From: Amphibalanus amphitrite
Taxonomy: Eukaryota; Arthropoda; Thecostraca; Balanomorpha; Balanidae
Direction of reading: 5' to 3'
Assembly (NCBI RefSeq): GCF_019059575.1
Contig: NW_024881522.1
Location: 1,337,001-1,401,000 of the forward strand
DNA length: 64,000 bases
Shown here: one piece after another, positions 1 to 9,012 of the stretch
How positions within the stretch are numbered: the stretch's first letter is position 1
Layout: each line of letters opens with the position of its first letter
Made by a program: the position numbers and the translations under genes
The notes under the pieces: model-generated
Told to the model about the DNA's origin: nothing
Database searches by the model: none
The model's input: only the letters and a program-made list of their open reading frames with translations

Positions 1-58
1 CCGAGCAGACCAGTCCTCGGGGTTCCTCTCGCAGCACTGCTGCTTCAGATTGCTTACG
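1..58 (+). CDS. Secreted tandem six-cysteine protein, exon 1 (signal peptide; 5' end outside window)
   Basis: This is the 3' part of a coding exon whose beginning lies left of the window. Read with one base left over at the donor, it is open and encodes a hydrophobic stretch (VLGVPLAALLLQIAY) typical of a signal peptide core, so the product is probably secreted. The donor ACG|GTGAGT at 58/59 is strong. The single leftover base joins the exon at 634 in frame through a Gly codon. The start codon is not visible. The pairing with exon 2 rests on splice-site quality and matching phase, not on transcript data. Confidence 0.6.
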
Positions 59-387
59 GTGAGTTTCGGCTTTGAAAGGTATAATTGTGTGCTGAACAGT
101 TACGGATAGGCGATAGCCAAATGGCACGTCTTATCGCTAGTTAGGAAATATGTATATGGGTTACAAACATATTCATTTGAACTTGAGTGTACCGACATGA
201 CACCTTAAATCAACATGAACTAGTTATGCCCGAAGAAGATTGACCAAAATTAATCAATTATAATAATACTATTTTTCATCCTCAGGACAGTCAAATCCTT
301 CTCCTCTAAGCCTCTAGCCCGGTGAGCCAGGCTGGACGGCTATCTTCATGCTAGATTCATGCTTCATGCCTTCATTCATGCCACATT

Positions 388-416
388 CACGTAACCCTAA
401 CGAACAGGGTTACGTG
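388..416. other. Perfect hairpin inside intron 1
   Basis: An 11-bp perfect inverted repeat (CACGTAACCCT / AGGGTTACGTG) surrounds a 7-nt loop. It sits in the 575-bp first intron (59-633), just after a short run of TTCATGC-like repeats at about 345-382. The rest of the intron shows nothing recognisable. It could be a protein-binding palindrome, a structured intronic RNA element or chance. Confidence 0.45.
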
Positions 417-633
417 CAGTGGGCCGTGGGGTGACCGGCAGTGGGGCTGGGTGGCCTGTTCCATTCCGGCATGTTTTCGCTCTGTAACTCCGGCCCACTG
501 AGCACCATGTGACTCCAGAACAGTGAGCCCTCAGTGACTCGAGCGGCCACTGGTACTTACTCTTTGACCTGCAGATCACTGCACTGTCAGTAACCCCGAC
601 CCACTGTACCCCCGGCGTCCGTCCGACCGTCAG

Positions 634-838
634 GCTCGGGGACGGTGTTCGATGCCAACCTGTTCCAGCAGACGTTCGACGTGCTGGGAGCGCGCTTCTG
701 CCTGCCGGCCGACTTTGACAACTCAACCATCAGCCAGCTGGCGAGCGCCTGCGAGGCCAGAGCCACCGCCCCGGTCCAGCCGCCCGAGTGTGCGGGCGCT
801 TCCTCGCTGGGAAGCTTCTACAACTGTCTGACCAGAGA
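634..838 (+). CDS. Secreted tandem six-cysteine protein, exon 2
   Basis: The acceptor is a pyrimidine-rich CCGACCGTCAG ending at 633. The frame continues from exon 1 and encodes the first half of domain 1, with cysteines in FC, AC, EC and FYNC contexts. The frame meets TAA at 840-842, but a donor GA|GTAAGC begins at 839. Splicing there leaves two bases (ga) that the exon at 6246 completes to a Glu codon. I prefer splicing because the joined protein yields a domain whose cysteine spacing matches the second domain. The alternative is a short protein ending at 842, which has an AATAAA at 1071-1076. No family is confidently recognised. Some arthropod haemolymph proteins and odorant-binding proteins share a comparable cysteine style, but this is only a resemblance. 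Confidence 0.6.
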
Positions 839-1959
839 GTAAGCGACCTCAGGGACCGAGCAGCGTCCTCAGGTTGTGGAGGACCTGCCCACTGTTGTGG
901 TAGCGGGGGGAGCGGGAGTGGTCTGTGTTCTTTATCAGTCAGACCAGACGACTTTCATGGGACACTAGGCATTGTGATAACATTTCCTGCAGCTTTTTGT
1001 CATTCTTATTCTTCTTGAGGTGCATTTGACCTATCAGCGATAATGAAAATACTATTCAAGTTATATCAGAAATAAAAGCCTGGTAAATTAACCGCGCATG
1101 ACTAGGGATAGGGTCTTTACAGAGCCCCTTCCGGTTTTTATCTAAAATCTTCTAAGCCGCTTGATGTATCAACACGAAACTTGCAGTACCTGCCTTCAGC
1201 GACACCAATTTGACACCTTGTGTCTAAATTAAAACTTTCTAGATATTATCGGTCGGCCGAAAATGACGTCACAGTGACGTCATGTCAGCCGATTTTGATG
1301 CAAAACATTGAACTAAGGAAATCGCTCTCAAGAGCTCAGTTTTTAAGATAAATCCAAGTTCTTTGCATAAGTAGACTTAGAAGATACATATATGCTTTCC
1401 GGTACCTAGGATGACCTGGCCTTGACCTGAAAAAAAAAAATGGAATACAGGTTTGGTACCCTCACGGTATCTCAGGCTAGAGGCCTAAGATATAAACCAA
1501 ACCAATATATAAACCAATGGACAAACCAAGAATGAACCTGATCGAGCGTTTGGACCGGCGGCCAGAGCCTAAATTGTTAACAAGTCAAAATAGCCGTTTT
1601 CACGACGGGCTGGCCGGCGAATGCACCTAATTTGACCAAATCTGCACCTAATCTCTTTACAGCAAATATCTTCATTTTATGAATTTATTTCAGTGTTTTA
1701 ATCGATGATGCTCTCTGATAATATAACAATGCAGGCATATAAGCGATTAGTACAACCCAGGGCATATTTTAACATACTGACTGCGTCCCATTTTGGGACG
1801 CAGCCCCCTGCCTTTGGGACGTAGCACTCGCGAAATTTGGACCACTGCGTCCCACACTGAAATGTCACGGTTTCAGCGGAAAAGTGCAAGCAATAATAAT
1901 TAGCATGCCTCGGTCTTTTACTATGCAACAGATGTTGCCTTTCTCATTGCTTTGTGCCC

Positions 1960-2310
1960 TGATCTACTATGCACCTAAGCACATACATGCGCTCTCCAGT
2001 CCTTGTGCCCTGCCCTATCCTAGTGTCGTACACATTGTTATGTCCCATGCCCTACTATACCCCTGGGATATGTGACCTGCCCAGTGCCCTGTCCTAAGGT
2101 CTTGTACCTTGCCCTGCCCTTCCTTCAGGCCTTGCGCCCTGTTCTGCATTCAGGCCCTGTGACCCTCTCTGCCCTGCCCAGTTCCCTCAAACCCGATACC
2201 TTGTTGTCTTCCCGTCTTAAGGACCCGTTCGGTGCTGCTGCCGGTTCGGTGCTGGGTCCGGATTTCGGGAAAATTGTGCATATCTAGTCCTGTTCCTTGC
2301 CCTGCCCTCA
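1960..2310 (+). repeat. Imperfect CCCTGCCC-rich simple repeat
   Basis: This stretch inside the left arm of the outer TTAA element is dominated by degenerate copies of a TTGTGCCCTGCCCT-like phrase. The short open frames across it reflect low complexity, not coding. Confidence 0.5.
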
Positions 2311-2602
2311 CATCCAATAATACTGATATTGATAAAAATCAAATGTAAGACTTTAGCTAAAGCTGGAGAAGCTTATCCATCCCTGGACCTGGGCGGAACC
2401 CAGGGAGGCGAGGCGAGTTATCACAAGCAACATACATAAGTGTCACCTTTAATCACCTTTTTAATTTAGCACCGGCGGCTAGCGCACGCCCGGTGTGTTA
2501 TCGGCCGTGAGCCGCTCCAAAACGGCTGCAGTAAATGGTCGATATAGGTAGTAAGCAGTCTTGAATATGTTTTCAACGCTAACTTGAGAGACATTGTAAC
2601 AA

Positions 2603-2692
2603 ATAGTAAGAAAACTAACCTCACTCTCATTCTATCTAAAAGCAAATTCCGGATTCGAAATAAAACAAACTTTTTGAGAAGCTTTCGGCATT
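2603..2692 (+). repeat. PLE inverted terminal repeat, 3'-side copy
   Basis: This is the partner of 5624-5714 in opposite orientation. On the minus strand it continues outward into CTGATGA (2699-2705) and, on the inner side, CGAAA (2683-2687), separated by a short GGC/GCC stem. That arrangement resembles the hammerhead ribozyme cores reported in PLE terminal repeats. Confidence 0.7.
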
Positions 2693-3426
2693 GCGCCATC
2701 ATCAGCTCTGGAGTTTTATTTGCAAGCATTTGAGAAAATATGCATTCGGGCTGATAGTTTGTCTGCAGTTATTTCATCCAGTACTTCCTTCATATTATAT
2801 AACAGTTGGCGGTGCAAGCACATTTCGTTACACATGCATGTAGATCGACATCGTATCAAATAAACATCGTATAAATTAACATCAAATAAACCTCGTATCG
2901 TATCGTGCATCATTCTTTTGAACAGATTCTTTTGAACACATAGGTGGCCCAGATATTGTGAATTAAAACACCTTAAATACATTCATCACACAAACACACA
3001 GCGAAAAAAAAAAACACACATACAACATACAAATAAGACATACACCTTGCATACAGTTGATCGATGTCGATCAGTCTGTCAGGCTCAGGTACCACGCCGT
3101 ATCAAAGACCACGATGAGGTCTGTGTGTTAAGGGTAGGTTTCAGATCACGAATGTATATTGATTCCCAAATCTTTCTATCTGGACCGTCTTTGGAGACAT
3201 GCAAAATTTGGATCGAGATGTTGTCGCTGCCCAGCTGAATATCTGGATGTTTGGTTTGATGGAAGCCAAAGGGAGTGTCTTCTTTCCTGTTTCTAGCATC
3301 TCTGATGTGCTCGTTGTACCTCAGCCTGACAGACCGGCGAGTTTCTCCAATATAAAATGATGCGTTTTCGTCGCACAGCTTACAGTCCATTCGATAGATG
3401 ACTTTTTTTGTGACATTTGCCTTTAA

Positions 3427-4629
3427 CCCGCGCCCTGGTGGGGTCTGTTTATAACGCGACCTGGTGGGGGGGGGGGCTATTTTTTGCCCCCCCCCCCTCG
3501 TATCTCCGAAACTACTGGACGGATCCACAAAATTCAAACGGCGTTCGAAAGGCCTGTCAAATTTGTCGAAGGAAACAAAAGTTCATTGACCTCGGGGTCA
3601 CCGATGACGTCACAGGTCAGGTCAAAGATGAAATGTTTCACCGTTCACGGGTCTTCTAGGGAATGCACTATAACACCGAGGAAAACGCATTTTGTCGAAA
3701 ATCAGCGATAGGGCGTCAGTTGCCTAGTAGATATGTTGCTATTAGAGGTCACTGACGATACCAGGTCACGTCACAGGTCAGGTCACCAAGGGTCACAGGT
3801 CAGGTCACATGAGCCCAACTTTACTAAGGTTGTGTGATGCATGTTTTATGGCCAATTTTCATTTCCAACTCAATGGTGTTGGTTATGAGACTATCAGGTA
3901 CGGCTTAGGTCGCTTTCTGGTGAAGTTCAGGTCAAGGTCAGGTCAAGGTCAGGCCAAAAAAGGTCAAATTTTTAAGTTGATAGTTTTGCATAAAATGGGT
4001 ATTGATTCGATGCAGCTCGTCACGGGGAGTCTAATGGTGGTCTTTGTTTTTCGCTACGGGGTCTAGAATTGTTAAAAATTGAGTTTGAAAATTTGACGTC
4101 ATCAATTTTGAGCAGTTTTTTCGCTATAACTTCGCCAAAAATAGAGGTATCAATCTCAAATTTGGTATGTGGATGGAAGGCGGTAAGGACTATCACATAT
4201 ATTCCGGTTTTTGCGAAATTCAAAAAACTTTTTGATTTTTCGATCATAATATCAAAAAAAAAATTGATTTTTGGGGGTCAAAATGCAAAAATTTCAAAAA
4301 TCCGAGATAGCAGTTTTGTAGCCCTGTCAATTCTACAGCTTTTATGTTTCTTATCATTTTTCTGTATTTGCAAAGCTATAGGCCTGCCAGCTCTTCCCGC
4401 GAAACCCTTTTTTGGGTCGAAAACGGCAGAACATGACGTCACTCTGACGTCATTTCCAGCCAACCTATCATAGCCTTTGGAAAAAATTTTGGTCACCATG
4501 TGTAAAATTGATGTCCGGGAGGGTACTGCAAGTTTGGTGACGATCGGCGCAGCGGTTCTGGAGATATATCGAAAAGTCTGGAGGGGGGGGGCAAAAAATA
4601 GCCCCCCCCCCCCACCACCAGGTCGCGGG
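3427..4629. mobile_element. Inner TTAA-flanked non-autonomous element (piggyBac-like MITE)
   Basis: The 1,203-bp element is bounded by TTAA at 3423-3426 and 4630-4633. It has inverted ends beginning CCCGCGCCCTGGTGG on the left and CCCGCGACCTGGTGG on the right, minus strand. Just inside each end is a G-run / CTATTTTTTG / C-run hairpin block (about 3463-3500 and 4585-4612). It disrupts the PLE frame precisely at a TTAA, which proves insertion order. The open frames across it are by-products and no transposase is seen. Confidence 0.8.
3605..3965 (+). promoter_or_regulatory. Array of AGGTCA half-sites and a CRE inside the inner TTAA element
   Basis: Within 360 bp there are roughly a dozen AGGTCA or near-AGGTCA hexamers, densest at 3614-3624, 3755-3807 and 3930-3965, with a TGACGTCA at 3605-3612. 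AGGTCA is the half-site bound by nuclear receptors, many of which in arthropods respond to ecdysteroids. Whether these repeats bind anything is unknown. They may simply be the element's own subterminal repeats, which would normally bind transposase. Confidence 0.35.
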
Positions 4630-5623
4630 TTAAGGCCTGCCTCACACCCATTGCACCGCCTACCTGCTCCCGGACACGGTGGAGGAAGGTAGGCTGACCT
4701 AACCAGTTTTTTCTTCAAGCTGGGACCTCCCTTCCACGCTACCCTTATGTTCAGATGACTACTCCTGATGATGCCTTCTGTCTTACGGCACAGTTCATCA
4801 TCCACGAAAGGGAGGGTCATGAAGGTTTGAGAGGGTTGTTGCTGAGTGGTGTGAGGAGAAGCTGATGCTCTTCGGACTGCTTCGTTTTTCAACCGATTGA
4901 CTAAGTGAGGAGGGTAGCCATTTTTTACGAATAGTTCCTGGATTGTTTTCAAACTGCGCGCCCGAGGGAGTCCCGGGGAGGAGACCCTGATGGCCGGTAA
5001 GAATTGTGACCGTACTGTGTTTTTCTTTGTGGAAAGGGGTAGCGCTGAAAGGAAGTGAACGATCACTGGTGATGACATGGGTTTTACGAAAAGTTCACTT
5101 GTGTAAGACCCTGACTCCAAAATTGATATTTTGGTGTCAAGGAAAGCCAATGAACCGGTATCGGCGGTATGCTCAATCGTGAACTTGATTGTTGGGTGAA
5201 TGGTGTTCAGAAAGTTGAAGTACTCTTCGAGGGCTTCTTTCCCATGGGTCCAGACCCCAAAGACGTCGTCTATGTACCGCAGGTACAGGACGGGCTGGAG
5301 GCGCTGGGTGGCAAGGGACATTGATTCTAAGGCATGCATGAACAAAATTGCTAGTGGTGGGGCCACCCTGCTGCCCATGGCGATGCCGTCCGTCTGTTTG
5401 AAACATTTTGATCCAAACCGAATGAAGTTGTTTGTCATGCAGTGCTCTAAAAGTTTTTTAACGTCAGCTACTTCCAAACCGAAAGTTTCCACCCGTTCCT
5501 TATGGTGCTCGAGGAGGGCCATGGTGGCGTCGATGGCTTCCCTAATTGGTATGTTGCCGTAGAGGTTTACGACGTCGATGCTGAAAAGTATCGTACCTGG
5601 TTCAATGCCGAAACTGGCGCGCC

Positions 5624-5714
5624 CAATGCCGAAAGCTTCTCAAAAAGTTTGTTTTATTTCGAATCCGGAATTTGCTTTTAGATAGAATGAGAGTGAGGTT
5701 AGTTTTCTTACTAT
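5624..5714 (-). repeat. PLE inverted terminal repeat, 5'-side copy
   Basis: This is identical by eye to the minus strand of 2603-2692. It abuts the truncated reverse transcriptase at 5623 and ends at TACTAT next to GGTAG, a string also present near the left boundary (about 2545). Confidence 0.7.
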
Positions 5715-6245
5715 AGGTAGGTAGTAAGCAGATGCAAAGATGCAGGTGGATAAGGTATGTGCCCTTTCCGATCGAAGCATGTGCCCTATGCCACCTTTGG
5801 GACGCAGTAAAAAATCCTTAAAATATGCCCTGGTACAACCCTAGCTGACAGCTACTTAGAGACACACTGAACCTAGTTTGACCAAATCTGCACCTAATCT
5901 GCAACAGATGTGCACCAAATGTGTACCAAATGGCCGTCGTGAAAACGGCTAATATTGATAATTTTTACTTTGACCTGAACTATGACGTCATCGGTGACCT
6001 CGAGTCAATGAAATTAGGTTTCGCTCGACAGTTTTTCCAGGGCCATCAGACGCCGTTTGAATTCAGTCACTCGCATTATTGAAAATACCCCAGTCATGCG
6101 CGGGTTAATATCCATTGCGCGGATACGTTCAAGAGCAAATCTGCATGGATTTATCTTTCCGTCAAAAGAAATTCGTAGGTACTGATCATGACACTGGAGA
6201 GTGTGAAATCATTTATTCGTGACCGAGTCTGTGCCATTTCCCCAG

Positions 6246-6939
6246 ACGCGGAATTCTGAACGCTGACACCACTGTGCTCGACACTGCCCGCGTGGTGGCC
6301 GGCATCAACCGATACTCGCGGGACCCCGCCTGGATCGCCAAGACCACGCGGATCGTGCACGAGTGCCTGGAGTACGCCTCTGACGGCCTGACGACGCGCC
6401 AGCTGACTGTGTACACCTACCTCTGCCTCAAGTGGAGCCTGTTCGCCGATTGTGACCTCCAGCAGGAGCAGCGCGGGGTCCTGGACGAGGAGGGAGCGCT
6501 GCGCAGGGCCCGCTTCCTCTCTGGATACTGTCCGCTTAGCCCCAACACGCTCAGAGAAGTCCTGGAGCACATCACCGGGCGAACGCTGCAGGAGTGCGGA
6601 AAGGGCCTCTACGCGGGCTACGAGCCGCACCAGCTGTACCAGGCTGAGATCGCCCGCCTCGTGTGCCTGTTCCAGAAGTTTATCGGCGCCGATGGCACGA
6701 TCGACCTGCAGGCCGTGAAGCTGGCCATCACCTACGGAGAGGGCGCCAAGTTCCGAGAGGCGGTGGAGGGCTGCATCCGCACCCAAACCAAGGCCGGCTC
6801 GGGCGGCTACAACCGGCTCACTGCCGAGGAGTTCGTCCGGTGCTGGGCCGACAGGGGCGTCATCAGCTGCGTCCACCAGGAGGCCAACCAGGTGGGCGCG
6901 CAGCACTCCGACAACTGCGACGTCACCCTCAGCTTTTAA
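6246..6939 (+). CDS. Secreted tandem six-cysteine protein, last exon
   Basis: The acceptor TTTCCCCAG ends at 6245 and the frame runs to TAA at 6937-6939. The exon holds the second half of domain 1 and all of domain 2. Intercysteine spacings in the joined protein are 16-24-43-19-8 for domain 1 and 21-22-35-22-8 for domain 2, so the product is an internal duplication. The invariant C-x8-C ends each domain (LCLKWSLFADC and RCWADRGVISC). Domain 1 carries one extra cysteine. No transmembrane segment follows the signal peptide, so an extracellular protein of roughly 320 residues is expected. Function is unknown. C5-x8-C6 is also seen in insect odorant-binding proteins, but the other spacings do not fit. 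Phase 2/1 joining with exon 2 supports the gene model. Confidence 0.72.
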
Positions 6940-7224
6940 TGTAACCCTACGCCATTGACGTCACCCTCGGCAACTGACGTCAAACCTCGGCAACGGAGGT
7001 TAACGTCAACGGCGCCAATTCTTGCACTTGACTCAAACACTTTTTATGGGGAAATGGCTGACTTATGCATCGGAAGATCACAAGAAATTGGAAACACATT
7101 AACATTACTTATAACCCAGCACAGCGTTTTGTCTTTCGACTGTGTGACCATTGTTACATTTATCAAAGATCATGTCGTGCAAAAAAAGCTTTATACCTGC
7201 AGTGTCCATTGTCCAACCAATGCA

Positions 7225-7230
7225 AATAAA
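7225..7230 (+). terminator. Polyadenylation signal AATAAA of the secreted-protein gene
   Basis: This is a canonical AATAAA 286 bp past the stop codon, the first good signal after the last exon. Confidence 0.5.
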
Positions 7231-7528
7231 GTCAACAGCTTTCAGTGGTTTGAACATTATTGGTTTTGTAGCGTTCTACGGAATCGTGCTCCTGCTTACC
7301 CGTAGTATGGCGAATGGATCTTTCTTATAGTAACTGGATACATAGGTACATACAATGTTTAATTACTTGAAACTTTCACGAAACTTAATTCCGAGTTCTG
7401 ATATTTTGTTCAAACAGCAGATAAAATGAATTGATTGTATTCAAACAAGTTCAATAATACCGAGTGACATTAGGTATATTATATAGTAAAACATCACAGG
7501 TGAATAGGACAAATGCGATGAAACACTA

Positions 7529-7825
7529 AAGGCCTGGCTACACTATGCGTCCTGTGCGTGCGTTCTTTAGTTTAGAGTTGGCGTGTTTTGCGTAATATCG
7601 TTCTAGCAAAAACGATATTACGTTTCTGTGATAAGTTTTTATAGTAACTTTTAGTTCAAGTTATATTAACTTTTATAGGTATCTAAGTAAGTAGTTAGAT
7701 AAGTAGTTAGACTTAAATAGTACTATGAAAGTTATATTAATTATAACTTTTTCTAGAACGATATTACGCAAAACATGCTAACTCGCAAAAAACGAACGCA
7801 GAAACATATAGTGTAGCCAGGCCTT
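7529..7825. mobile_element. MITE with ~75-bp terminal inverted repeats
   Basis: The left end AAGGCCTGGCTACACTAT and the minus strand of the right end (AAGGCCTGGCTACACTATA) begin long imperfect inverted repeats that also share GTTTTGCGTAATATCGTTCTA. The middle is AT-rich (TAACTTTTA repeats). There is no coding capacity and no obvious target duplication. The superfamily is not assigned. Confidence 0.7.
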
Positions 7826-8898
7826 GACAAATGGGCAATGAACCTGACACCACGAAATAAGACAACAATGAACACCCCATATGCCCACTTTTTCGACATT
7901 TGAACGACCTATCTTTCTCCGAACGCTAAATAATGGTACGAGGTGCTGCGTACTATTTTCTCCGAATTCATTGAGACATCCAGGTTACTCAGCCTCCGCG
8001 GAGATATCAGATAACACAGGTGTTGGGGAACTCCTTGGCCAGCTTGTTGGCCTCCTGATCTTATGACGCATTTTTAGCGTGCCAGCAAAATAAGCATGAA
8101 AATTAGACAAGCACAGATCAGGAGCTTTTATGGCCCAACGATCACCCTAAGCAAAAATATTCCATTTCTCGTCCCGAAAAAAGGTGCCTTGCTGAGGAAT
8201 GTGTGCCTTGCAGGGGTCATTTCCGTCGTTTAAAACTGAATAGCTCTTACTTTATTAAATTTAGAAAATAATCTTTTTTAAGTTTTATATTCTTTGCTGA
8301 TCATTTTGAGCATAAAAAATCATAAATCCATTGCAAAAAAAAACTAATTTCGTGAAAGTGAACTATTCCCTTTAGTTCCTGTCAGCATCTAATGGAGATT
8401 TGATAGTCTGCTTTTCTGTTTTCATTGATAAAGCAGCTGTAACTGTAAGGATAAAAGGCGTAAAACTGAGCAATCCCAGATGCCTGATGCCGCCTGAGAA
8501 AATCCCAGCGGTAACTTTACCGCTGGTTACTCTGTGGTAACTTTTCTCAACTAGAGCTTAGATAGTACGCCTGTAGAGGCGCTAGGGTTCCAAATGCTCT
8601 GCAGAGCCGTCCGTTGGAGATAGCGCAGAGGCGTAACGTGGTTATGTCAACTCTGAGGTTCTGCAACCCTTCTCCACCCAATGTTAAATTATTTGGTAAA
8701 TAGAAAAAAAGCTTAAATAAAAGTATCTTCAAATATGTCATCAGCTCTTCTTTCGTTCCATGCTATAGTTTGAGGGCCTTGTTTGTCCCCCACCCTAACC
8801 CTCGCTGGCTGCGCCCATCACTCCGCAGCACCGAGTGAGTATCGCTCGGCTGACCAGTGACCGGTTCCGGCGGCCGGACTGGGGTATAGGGTCTCTGT
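7826..8898. other. Intergenic, nothing recognised
   Basis: AT-rich sequence without a supportable exon. It separates the secreted-protein gene from the nucleotidyltransferase gene, both on the plus strand. The last ~150 bp rise in GC towards the next gene. Confidence 0.5.
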
Positions 8899-8903
8899 TC
8901 AGT
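8899..8903 (+). promoter_or_regulatory. Possible initiator (TCAGT) for the cGAS-like gene
   Basis: The arthropod initiator consensus TCAGT lies 110 bp before the start codon in a GC-rich stretch. No TATA box sits at the normal distance. A second TCAGT at about 8961-8965 could serve instead. This is a weak, motif-only call. Confidence 0.2.
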
Positions 8904-9012
8904 GTAAACGGCCGATGGCGAAGCAAGTGATATCCTGGGAGCTTGAATTAGACAACAATCTCAGTGTTGTGCAGGTGTAAGCGAGTGGTGCGGTGTTGGC
9001 TTTATCTGCGTC

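Larger units (their letters stand above)
3085..5623 (-). pseudogene. PLE reverse transcriptase / GIY-YIG endonuclease, broken
   Basis: Reading from 5623 downwards, the frame shows motif A (FSIDVVNLYGNIPI, about 5540-5590), motif B (QTDGIAMGS) and the catalytic YIDD of motif C, then a basic linker with CxxC-type cysteines. The frame is interrupted at 4630 by a TTAA element. The C-terminal part resumes at 3422 with the zinc-like cysteines and the endonuclease motif (FYIGETRRSVRLRYNEHI), ending at 3085. Removing the insertion with one TTAA leaves the halves adjacent but one base out of frame. A run of seven T at 3403-3409 is the likely site of the extra base. With the missing 5' end, the element is dead. 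Confidence 0.8.
2603..5714 (-). mobile_element. 5'-truncated Penelope-like retroelement (PLE)
   Basis: The minus strand carries a reverse transcriptase followed by a C-terminal GIY-YIG endonuclease, the signature order of Penelope-like elements. The element is bounded by a 91-bp inverted repeat (2603-2692 and 5624-5714) that looks identical by eye. Inverted, partial terminal copies are typical of PLE insertions. The coding region starts abruptly near 5623 at reverse transcriptase motif A, so the N-terminal part of the enzyme is missing. It inserted into the outer TTAA element and was later hit by the inner TTAA element. Confidence 0.8.
1092..6104. mobile_element. Outer TTAA-flanked DNA transposon (piggyBac-like, non-autonomous), host of a nested Penelope-like element
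   Basis: The two ends form terminal inverted repeats: CCGCGCATGACTAGGG at 1092 and, on the minus strand from 6104, CCCGCGCATGACTGGGG. TTAA lies immediately outside each (1088-1091 and 6105-6108), as expected of piggyBac-type target duplications. No transposase frame is visible, so the element is non-autonomous. Arms near 1.5-1.9 kb and 5.8-5.95 kb share further inverted and direct segments, including AGCCGTTTTCACGACGG. Internal sequence is homologous to the inner TTAA element (3427-4629). The whole structure lies in the second intron of the secreted-protein gene. Confidence 0.75.

Noticed and set aside
6151..6906. 251-codon minus-strand frame opposite the six-cysteine exon
   Set aside because: It is the antisense of a GC3-rich coding exon. 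The plus-strand frame has the splice sites and the repeated cysteine pattern.
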